Shown piece after piece: positions 15,680 to 28,429 of a stretch of 64,000 bases of DNA. The position numbers were made by a program, and so were the translations under genes. Below the pieces are notes generated by a model. It had not been told where the DNA came from. It did not search any database and saw only the letters and a program-made list of their open reading frames with translations. The DNA is from JAEUIX01 sp964611125 (lineage in GTDB: Bacteria; Planctomycetota; Phycisphaerae; Phycisphaerales; UBA1924): contig CAZSZO010000017.1 in assembly GCA_964611125.1 (NCBI GenBank), forward strand, positions 12,300-76,299. The letters run 5' to 3'. The stretch's first letter is position 1. Each line of letters opens with the position of its first letter.

Positions 15680-16033
15680 GGTCAAACTCCTCGTCTTGTA
15701 GCCGGCGCCCTGGGCTGACCTGAGGATCCCGTCTGGGTCCCGTCCTTTGAAGCCCGCCGGGTCTCTCAGGTCCGGCGTGGGGGCGGGGGGGCGGGGGTCA
15801 GCGGTCGGGCGCGGCGGTTGTGGGGTCTTCTCTCCGGGCCTTCGCGTCGGTGGACGCAGGAGAAGAAGAACAACCGGCGGGCCGGGGCGGGCGGGCCGGT
15901 GCAGCATTCCGGCGCCAACGTGCCGAAGACCGATAAAAACCGACCTGCGAGCCCCGCAGGCCCATTTGGCGTGAATCTGTCGCCGGCAGCCCGCCCGGCG
16001 AGCTTGGCCGTCTGCGCGGGGTGTGGCGTTTTG
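15680..16033. other. Intergenic, GC-rich spacer
   Basis: About 350 bp upstream of the small coiled-coil gene and downstream of the DUF3553 gene, both minus strand. It contains G/C runs (around 15779-15800 and 15880-15900) and a short repeat CCGATAAAAACCGACC near 15930, but no clear terminator hairpin. The promoter for the 15679 gene must lie here and is not resolved. Confidence 0.3.
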
Positions 16034-16636
16034 TCAACGTCCGAAGTCGAACCGCTTCAACACCTGTTGCGCCGCCCGAGGGGCGATCTTCTGGGCTTCC
16101 AGGAGCAGGCCGGGCTCGGTCTTCTTGAATTCCAGGGCGAGCTTCTTGAGGTGCTCATCGCGGATGATCACGAACCGGCGGAAGATCTCCTCCAGCTCGT
16201 GCCGGTTGAACTTGGTCATCGGGTCCTTGAGGCCCGACTGCATCGCCGCCCAGTCGAGCAGCGAGCCGCCGTCGCCGGTGTAGCGGTACAGGTTCAGCGT
16301 CGCCAGCATCCGGGCCCGGGGCGTGGTGAACGGGTCGGTCGCCGCGTCGGGCAGGCGGAGCATCAGGTCGCGGGCCGAGGGCCCCCCGAGCCCCGCAAGC
16401 GGGTCGACTTTCGTTTCGGTCTCCGCCATCAGCAGCGGCACCTCCGAGGGCGGCCTGAGGTCGGCGTGCGCGGTGCTGATGGTCTTGAGCCCCGCCCGGT
16501 CGAAGCGGATCACCAGCCGCTGGCAGGCCCGCCCCTCGTGCTGCTCGCTCACCGCCGAGGTGATGACCCCCTGCCCCCATTCCGGACGGCCGGCATGCAC
16601 CACCCGGTCGCCAAACGACCATTGCTTCACCAGCAT
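16034..16636 (-). CDS. DUF3553-domain protein
   Basis: 200 residues. The N-terminal ~60 residues match the DUF3553 pattern: a start rich in WSFGDRVVHAGRPEWGQG, then CQRLVIRFDRAGLKTIST, a small beta-barrel that resembles the CarD/RID fold. The remainder is helical (ATLNLYRYTGDGGSLLDWAA, then EEIFRRFVIIRDEHLKKLAL) and appears lineage-specific. The function is unknown; the barrel suggests binding to nucleic acid or RNA polymerase, but that is inference. It is monocistronic as far as can be seen. Confidence 0.75.
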   Translation of the reverse strand: MLVKQWSFGDRVVHAGRPEWGQGVITSAVSEQHEGRACQRLVIRFDRAGLKTISTAHADLRPPSEVPLLMAETETKVDPLAGLGGPSARDLMLRLPDAATDPFTTPRARMLATLNLYRYTGDGGSLLDWAAMQSGLKDPMTKFNRHELEEIFRRFVIIRDEHLKKLALEFKKTEPGLLLEAQKIAPRAAQQVLKRFDFGR

Positions 16637-17233
16637 GTGACGGATCCCCTGCGCGATTGGCTCGATCCTTGGCGGACAGGCCGCGGCTGGCCCAAATCAA
16701 CGACAAGAGCGCGGCTGCGCCCCATGCCTGAATGAACCTTGACGTGATGTGACGCGCCCCTACGCCCGAACGGCGCCAACGAGGCTGAAAGGGGCCTGGG
16801 CAAGATGCCGAGGCGCCCGGTGATGCGGTGGCCCCACCCCCGTGAGCAGCCTAGTATAGGGACTTCGCACGTCCGGCCAAATCAGGAACACAGTGGATAA
16901 CCCGGAAACCTCGGAAGACCGGAAAGCCAGCCTGACAGCGGGCCGGAAAGCCGCGAGCCCGGACCTCCGGAAAACTGGGATCCGCAGCCCTGACCCAACC
17001 GAACGACCCAACCGAATGAATCGAATGACTCAGCGGGACGACCCGACCGAACGGCAAAGCCGAACGAGCCACACCTAGGCCCCTTCGACTCGGACCGTCC
17101 GACTCGGCCGTCCGACTCGGAACATCGGCCTTCTTCAATACGGACCGGCGCGCCTCGGGTTCCAACCAGCCGCATCGGGCGGCAAACCCGGAGAACGCCG
17201 GAAACAGCATACCTCACGGAGCTGCGACTCGCC
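16637..17233. other. Intergenic with short imperfect repeats
   Basis: About 600 bp between the divergent DUF3553 and rpoZ genes. From 16895 to 17130 it is dense in short CCGAACGACC/CCGGAAAGCC-like words and two copies of GTCCGACTCGG separated by a few bases (about 17085-17120). This gives a patchy repetitive look without a regular period. It must hold the promoters of both neighbours. No coding sequence is supported. Confidence 0.4.
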
Positions 17234-17470
17234 ATGATCGAAGCCCTCAAGAGCGACGAAATCATCAACAAGGTCGGCGGCCGCTTCAAGCTGTGCGCCC
17301 TGATCCAGCGCCGCATCGTTCAGTTGATGGAAGGGGCCCGCCCCATGGTGGAGCGGAACGGCCGCTCCGACATGGAGGTCGCTGTCGAAGAGATCCTCCA
17401 GGATCGCATCTCCATCGAGTTCGATATCACCGACCCCGATCTCAAGGCCGCCCTCCCCCACCTCAAGTAA
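17234..17470 (+). CDS. rpoZ: RNA polymerase omega subunit
   Basis: 78 residues, typical length. The RpoZ pattern is present: MIEALKSDEIINKVGGRFKL, a CALIQRRIVQLMEGARPMV helix, then VAVEEILQDRISIE. Omega binds the C-terminal tail of the beta-prime subunit and helps assemble RNA polymerase. The gene is followed 41 bp later by coaC on the same strand; rpoZ next to a CoaBC-type gene is a common bacterial arrangement, which supports both calls. Confidence 0.85.
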   Translation: MIEALKSDEIINKVGGRFKLCALIQRRIVQLMEGARPMVERNGRSDMEVAVEEILQDRISIEFDITDPDLKAALPHLK

Positions 17471-17511
17471 GCCCGGCCGCCCGCCCGGCTCCCCCGACCG
17501 CGGAGGCCCGG

Positions 17512-18162
17512 TTGAACCAACCCGACACGACCCCCGCCCGCTCCGGCGCCCCCGACACCGGCTTCGCCGCCGCCAGCTCCCCTCCCGGGCTTGATGCCCT
17601 TCGCGATCGGCGGGTCGTCGTGGGCGTCACCGGCGGCATCGCGGCGTACAAGTCCGCTTGGCTCGTCTCTCGGCTCGCCCAGGCCGGCGCCCAGGTCACC
17701 GTCGCCATGACCGACTCGGCGACCCGGTTCATCACCCCCCTCACCTTCCAGGCCCTTTCCGGACGACCGGTCTACACCAGCCCCTGGGACCACCTCGAGA
17801 GCCAGGACCCGCAGCACATCAGCCTCGCCCGCTCCGCCGCGTGCGCGATCGTCGCACCGTGCACGATGGATTGCATGGCGAAGCTCGCCAGCGGGATCAC
17901 CGAAGACGTCGTCTGCCTGATCCTGAGCGCCATCGACCGCGCCAAGACGCCCGTCCTGCTCGCCCCCTCGATGAACGAAGTCATGTGGGCCCAGCCCGCC
18001 ACCCAGCGCAATGCCCGCCAGCTCACCGCCGACGGCTTCCGCCTGATCGGCCCCGCCGACGGCTGGCAGGCGTGCCGGGCCGTCGGACCGGGCCGGATGG
18101 TCGAGCCCAATGATCTCCTCCGCGCGGTCGTCGCAGCGATGCCCGCCGCTCCCACCGGCTAA
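17512..18162 (+). CDS. coaC: Phosphopantothenoylcysteine decarboxylase (CoaC flavoprotein)
   Basis: 216 residues from a TTG with CGGAGG 5 nt upstream; the frame runs further up through rpoZ but without a start signal. The HFCD flavoprotein fold is visible: VVVGVTGGIAAYKSAWLVSR, then AQVTVAMTDSATRFITPLTF with the usual flavin contacts, and LLAPSMNEVMWAQPATQRN with the conserved PSMN and M-x-P region. It decarboxylates 4'-phosphopantothenoylcysteine in coenzyme A synthesis. Bacterial enzymes are often fused to the CoaB synthetase; here the protein stops after the CoaC domain, so CoaB must be encoded elsewhere. Confidence 0.85.
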   Translation: MNQPDTTPARSGAPDTGFAAASSPPGLDALRDRRVVVGVTGGIAAYKSAWLVSRLAQAGAQVTVAMTDSATRFITPLTFQALSGRPVYTSPWDHLESQDPQHISLARSAACAIVAPCTMDCMAKLASGITEDVVCLILSAIDRAKTPVLLAPSMNEVMWAQPATQRNARQLTADGFRLIGPADGWQACRAVGPGRMVEPNDLLRAVVAAMPAAPTG

Positions 18163-18208
18163 CCGGCCACGGCCGTGAGCCAGAGCCGTGATCACGCTCG
18201 ACGCGCTG

Positions 18209-18634
18209 TCACAACGCTCGCAGCGCCCGCAGGACCGCCTCCGGAATCGGGGCCTTCACCCGCGCGTCGTAGTCGTACGCGACCACGATCCCCGAGCCCT
18301 CCGCCGCGACGCCCCCGCCGAGCGCCTGGCTCTTCACCTGGTGCGCCAGCGTGATGCGATCACTCTCGATGCCCGCCAGGCTGGCCGTCACATCGACCGT
18401 GTCGGGAAAGGTCAGGGGAATGCGAAACCGGCACTGCACCGAGTGCAGGATCACCCCCACGCCGCGCGGCGGCAGCTCCTCGGGCATCCACCCCACCCGC
18501 CGCAGGAACTCGATCCGCGCCGTCTCGAACCAGCGCAGATAGATGATGTTGTTGACATGCCCGAAGGCGTCCATCTCCGCCCAGGCCAGCGGAATCGCCA
18601 CCGAGATCGATACGCCGCCCGATGCATCCGCCAT
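18209..18634 (-). CDS. 4HBT-type acyl-CoA thioesterase
   Basis: 141 residues from the ATG at 18634. The hot-dog thioesterase pattern is clear: the 4HBT active-site loop WAEMDAFGHVNNIIYLRWFE with its aspartate, then RIEFLRRVGW and a FRIPLTFPDTVDVTASL strand pair. These enzymes hydrolyse acyl-CoA thioesters and are usually tetramers; the substrate cannot be told. It is 40 bp downstream of aconitase on the same strand and may be co-transcribed. Confidence 0.85.
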   Translation of the reverse strand: MADASGGVSISVAIPLAWAEMDAFGHVNNIIYLRWFETARIEFLRRVGWMPEELPPRGVGVILHSVQCRFRIPLTFPDTVDVTASLAGIESDRITLAHQVKSQALGGGVAAEGSGIVVAYDYDARVKAPIPEAVLRALRAL

Positions 18635-18674
18635 GCTTGATCCCCACAGACGCCCGCCTCGGAAATCGCCCCGC

Positions 18675-21470
<2,796 letters not shown>

Positions 21471-21498
21471 GGATGCTCCTTGGATGTCGGGGGTGGCG

Positions 21499-21574
21499 AG
21501 GTCGAGGCCGAGGTCGAAGTCGAGGCCGCGGTCGGGCGTTGGGAAGTCAGGAAGTCAGGAAGTCAGGAAGTCAG
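21499..21574. repeat. Two short tandem repeats upstream of acnA
   Basis: A GAGGTCGAGGCCGAGGTCGA-type six-base periodicity at about 21499-21535 is followed by four exact tandem copies of GAAGTCAG at 21543-21574. They lie in the ~255-bp gap between acnA and the histidine kinase gene, upstream of acnA on its strand. Simple-sequence slippage is the likely origin; the spacing to the acnA start could vary between strains. Confidence 0.85.
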
Positions 21575-21726
21575 AGTCAGTCCGAACGCTGCAACCATAG
21601 CGGTTGATCGGCATGATGCGAATCGATTGAAATGACATGATCCATCAACGGTGTTGATGACTTCGAAGCCCGCAGCCGTGCGGCGACAACCCCCCCACCC
21701 CCCCGCACGGCCCCGCCGCGCCGGGT

Positions 21727-24656
<2,930 letters not shown>

Positions 24657-24660
<4 letters not shown>

Positions 24661-25712
24661 TCCCCGCTGACGGCCGCCAGCGCGTCGCCTGTGTGGCTGC
24701 GTTTGATCTGCCCGAGCGATTCCAGGGTCTTGTGCGTGTCAGTCAGGGCCCGCCGGAGCTTGCCATCGGGACCGAAGAACTCCGCCTGCCCGGCGCCGTC
24801 GACCAGCCGCAGCCCATCGGTCAGCGTCGCCTCAAACTCCGCCGGGGTGATCCGCTGGCGGGCCGCCATCCGCGCGTACGACTCCTCCGGGTGAGCACGG
24901 GCGTACTCCTGGGCCCGCAGGAAGGCCCGCTTGAACGCCGCCACCGCGCCAGGCCGCCGCCGGATGACCGCTTCGTCCACCGCCAGCACATCCACGATCT
25001 CTCCGGGGATGCTCCTGCTTGAGAACACCTGACGCACCCCCCCGCCCTGTGTGATCGCCAGCGACATCGGCGGATAGATCGCCGCCGCGTCGATCTCGCC
25101 CTTGGCCATCGCCGAGGGCGTATCCACCGCCGCGAGGTCGACCAGCGTGACATCGCTCAGCGACATCCCGGCGGAGGCCAGCGCCCGCGCCAGCACAATC
25201 ACCGTCAGCGATCCCCCCTCCACCGCGACCCGCCGACCCCGCAGGCCGCTGACGGAGTCAATGGGCTCGCGCGCCAGCACCACGTCGGCCCCGTCCGAGT
25301 AATCGACCACCAGGGCCACTTGCGCCCGCCGGTCGCTCTGCTCGCGCGAGAGCAGAACCTCCACCAGCGTCCCGAAGAACCCGTCCAGTTGCCCGCGCTC
25401 GAAGGCCCGCCGCGAATCGCCCAGCGAACTCAGCTCCGACAGCCGGACCTCCACGCCCTCATCGCGGAAGAACCCCTTCTCGCGGGCGAGGGTGGCGAAC
25501 TCGTAGCCAGGCCAAGGGCTGAGCGCGATGTGCAGCGGGGCGTCCTCTCGCGCGAACGCTCCCCGATACACCCACACCGCCGCGCCCAGCAGCGCCGCCG
25601 CCGCCACCACCGTGGCCAGCCAGCGGCTCACCAGACCCGCCGCCGCGCGCGCGGACCGGTTCGGGCCCAATACCCGCTCAGCCCGCAGAACACACAGTGC
25701 GTCTGGTTTCAT
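24657..25712 (-). CDS. NitT/TauT-type substrate-binding protein, membrane-anchored
   Basis: 351 residues from the ATG at 25712 (GGAG 8 nt upstream). An N-terminal helix WLATVVAAAALLGAAVWVY anchors or exports it. The binding-protein fold follows: HIALSPWPGYEFATLAREKG, then GFFGTLVEVLL, LRGRRVAVEGGS and GEIDAAAIYPPM. The family binds nitrate, taurine, thiamine precursors or similar small molecules. No ABC permease or ATPase lies nearby. Instead the gene overlaps the hybrid histidine kinase gene by 4 bp, which points to sensing rather than import. Confidence 0.85.
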
Positions 25713-25886
25713 GGTCGTGACTCCGGGATGAGAATCGGATAAGTGCCGATCTGTCATCGGCGGGTCGATCCCGCTGATTCACGCAGAGGGCTTCGACCTG
25801 CGCACACCTCCCAAGACCCAGGATCCAGTGCCCACCACGCCTAGGGGGTGTCGGCTCGATCAATCCCCGCATCCTCGCAGTCCCCC

Positions 25887-27509
25887 ATGAGCCCACTGTC
25901 GACAACAGCACGAATGCACCTCCCCGGGTCATCGCGCGCCTCGGTCTATCCCGCTATCGGGGTGGTTGCCATCGCCATCCTGACCCGCGCGGCCATCCAC
26001 GCATCGACCTCACTCCTGCCTCGCATGGATGGTGGCTACTACCCCCTTCAGGCCCGGGCGGTGCTGCGCGACGGGTGGTTGCTGCTCAGCGACCTGCCGC
26101 TGGTCTTCTGGCTGCAGGCCCTGGTTGCGCGCGCCCTGATGCTCATCCCAGGCGTCGACCTCGACCGCGCCGTGCTGCTCGCCAGCAAAATCGTCGACTC
26201 CTGCAGCCTGCCCCTCGCCGCCATCCCCATCATCCTCCTCTGCTCGGCGTGGTCCGCCCGCCAGCAGCGCTCCCCCTTGGCCGCCAGCGCGGGCGCCCTT
26301 TTCGCCGTCTGCTCACTCCCCGCCCTTGGCATGGTCGGCGACTTCCAAAAGAACGCCCTTGGGATGGTCTGGTTCGCATGGACCGCGTGGGCCTTCCTCC
26401 GGGCCCTGCAGGCCCGCGAGCGCAACCCTTGGATCGGGGCGCCCCTGGCGCTCGCTCTCGCCTTTCCCCTGCTCGCCGCGTTCACCCACGTCGGAGCGCT
26501 CGGGGCCACCGTGATCTTCGTCCTCATCGCCCTGGTTGCCGACCAGGCGCTCTCCGGGCGCTTCAGCCTGCGGAGCCTGGCCCTGGGCGCCGCGGGCGCG
26601 CTGGTTGTGCTGCTGGGTGTGGCGCTGCTGCTGTCATTCTTCGATGCCGGGCGGGCCCGGTACTTCCTCAAGGCCCCGGCGGTGCTGCTGGCCCGCCCCG
26701 CGCTCCTGAGCATCTTTGGCGGGGGCCCGCTCTTTCCCCCAACCTGTCTCTACATCATCGCGGTGCAGATTCTGGGCGTGTTCGCCCTCCGCCGCGTGCT
26801 CGCCCAGTCGGCCGCCCCGTCCCCAGGCCACGCCGACCGCGTCCTGGTGACCGCATCGACCCTCACCGCCATGGCGCTCTGTTTCCCGCTCATGAGCGAT
26901 GACCTCCTCCGCCGCTACGTGCTGATGAGCCCCATCCCCCTCGGCTTCACCCTGGCCTACCTGATCGCCCACACCCAAACCCCAAAGCTCGCCTGGCGCC
27001 TCGCCGCGGTCGCCACCACCCTCACGCTCGCGCCCGTCCCGTTCGCCATCCCGCCGCTCGCGGCGCCGATCATCCCGGAGGCCTGCGTGGGCGAACTCCG
27101 CAGCCTGCGCCAGTTCGTGCCCGCCGGGCGGCGGACGCTGGTTTCGGCCCGGCACGGGCTGGAGTTCTGGGCCGGGTACTTCCTCGATACCGACGTCCGG
27201 CAGGACCGCGTCCCCACCGACGCCTTCGCCCAGCACGACCGCGTGTTCATCCTCGTGCAGACCAAGTTCGAGCGCGCTCCCTTCGGCCCGCCCGACCGAC
27301 CGGGCGGTCGGGGTGGCCCGGGCACGCTCGCCGGCCCCCCCGGTGGCGGGCCCCCAGGGTGGCCTGGCGGGCCAGGGCTGGCAGGGCGGGGGGGCGCCGG
27401 GCCGCCTCACCGGGAGCTGATCATCCCCCCCGATGCCACCATCCTGCACCAGGGTGAGTACTTCACGCTCGCTGAGGTGCACTCGGTCCCAGTCGACGCG
27501 GCACCCTGA
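25887..27509 (+). CDS. Multi-pass membrane protein, possibly GT-C glycosyltransferase-like
   Basis: About 540 residues from the ATG at 25887 (a GTG at 25848 is also open). At least nine hydrophobic segments span residues ~20-420, including AIGVVAIAILTRAAIH, LPLAAIPIILLCSAW, PLALALAFPLLAAFTHV and LGAAGALVVLLGVALLL. An early LLPRMDGGYYPLQARAVL has the acidic pair seen after helix 1 in GT-C enzymes. A large glycine/proline-rich tail (~470-515) precedes a conserved-looking C-terminal EYFTLAEVHSV strand. No confident family; a polyprenyl-sugar-dependent glycosyltransferase is a guess from layout. Confidence 0.6.
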   Translation: MSPLSTTARMHLPGSSRASVYPAIGVVAIAILTRAAIHASTSLLPRMDGGYYPLQARAVLRDGWLLLSDLPLVFWLQALVARALMLIPGVDLDRAVLLASKIVDSCSLPLAAIPIILLCSAWSARQQRSPLAASAGALFAVCSLPALGMVGDFQKNALGMVWFAWTAWAFLRALQARERNPWIGAPLALALAFPLLAAFTHVGALGATVIFVLIALVADQALSGRFSLRSLALGAAGALVVLLGVALLLSFFDAGRARYFLKAPAVLLARPALLSIFGGGPLFPPTCLYIIAVQILGVFALRRVLAQSAAPSPGHADRVLVTASTLTAMALCFPLMSDDLLRRYVLMSPIPLGFTLAYLIAHTQTPKLAWRLAAVATTLTLAPVPFAIPPLAAPIIPEACVGELRSLRQFVPAGRRTLVSARHGLEFWAGYFLDTDVRQDRVPTDAFAQHDRVFILVQTKFERAPFGPPDRPGGRGGPGTLAGPPGGGPPGWPGGPGLAGRGGAGPPHRELIIPPDATILHQGEYFTLAEVHSVPVDAAP

Positions 27510-27609
27510 TGCAAACGCCGACCGTCCAACATACTTACGAAATGCGAATACTCATCCCCCTCCGCTGAAAAAGCCATCGGTTCAGGCGCGATTCAGCCTC
27601 CGCCCGCCT

Positions 27610-27623
27610 GGTAACCGGTTACC
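27610..27623. promoter_or_regulatory. Perfect 14-bp palindrome before the ECF sigma gene, operator candidate
   Basis: GGTAACCGGTTACC is an exact inverted repeat centred on CG, the style of LacI/GalR-family operators. Its right end lies 16 nt before the ATG of the sigma-factor gene, where a bound repressor would block transcription or ribosome access. The cognate regulator is not identified; the LacI protein in this window lies about 15 kb away next to a different palindrome. Confidence 0.5.
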
Positions 27624-27639
27624 TTGATTACGAGAGCCC

Positions 27640-28365
27640 ATGCACTGGAGCAACGGCCCCCGGTCCGGGTCGAACGGCCATCCTGTCGTCGCCAATGTCC
27701 CCGACCCTCGCTCGGCGGCTGCTGCCTGCGCTGCGGAGCTGGCGCCCGCCGCGTGCCCGTCACAGCCGTGCGCCATCGCCGCCGGCGCCCTTGCGCTGCG
27801 CGACGATCTGGTTCGCAGTCTGTATGCAGACCTGCGCCGTATTGCTGCAGGCTATTTGCGCAAGGAGCGGCCGGGCGTCACCCTGCAACCCACCGCCCTG
27901 GTGCACGAGGTCTTTGTGAAGATCGCCAGCGGCCGGACCGCGGGCTGGGCCAGCCCATCGGAGTTCTTTGCCGCCGCGTGCCACATCATGCGGCAGGTGC
28001 TGGTCGACCGGGCCCGGGCCCGCCTGGCTCAAAAGCGCGGGGGTGGCGGGCGCGACCAATCGCCGAGCGTGGCCCGCCCGATGTCCGAGATCCTCGAGAG
28101 CACCCCTGCCCCCGAGCATGATGAGATCGACCTCGAGGCTCTTCAATCTCTGCTGAACGAACTGGAGGCCTTGAGCCCGCGCCATGCCCAGATTGTGCAA
28201 CTCCGGTTCTTCCTGGGGCTCAGCGTCGCCGACGCCGCGGCGGCCCTCGGCCTGAGCAAAACCGCATGCGAATGCGATTGGCGGACCGCGCGCGCATGGC
28301 TTGCCGGGCGGCTGCCGGCCAAGGGTCTGGCCGCCAAGGGCCTGGCCGGCGTTGTCGCTAGATAG
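27640..28365 (+). CDS. ECF-type RNA polymerase sigma factor
   Basis: 241 residues. After a ~50-residue variable N-terminus come region 2 (LYADLRRIAAGYLRKER, TALVHEVFVKIA, FFAAACHIMRQVLVDRARAR) and region 4 (LEALSPRHAQIVQLRFFLGLSVADAAAALGLS, then a helix-turn-helix ending TARAWLAG). This is the Sigma70_ECF type common in planctomycetes. The C-terminus repeats the words AKGL. The gene is directly followed by a membrane Ser/Thr kinase, a pairing reported for planctomycete ECF groups, so the kinase may control it. Confidence 0.9.
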   Translation: MHWSNGPRSGSNGHPVVANVPDPRSAAAACAAELAPAACPSQPCAIAAGALALRDDLVRSLYADLRRIAAGYLRKERPGVTLQPTALVHEVFVKIASGRTAGWASPSEFFAAACHIMRQVLVDRARARLAQKRGGGGRDQSPSVARPMSEILESTPAPEHDEIDLEALQSLLNELEALSPRHAQIVQLRFFLGLSVADAAAALGLSKTACECDWRTARAWLAGRLPAKGLAAKGLAGVVAR

Positions 28366-28429
28366 AGTGTGGGCGTCGATTTTGAGGGCCCGCGGGTTCT
28401 CGGACCCCCCCACTCTCAGTGTGCTCCCG

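Noticed and set aside
21543..21574. CRISPR-like array
   Set aside because: Units are 8 bp in direct tandem with no spacers; it is simple slippage repeat.
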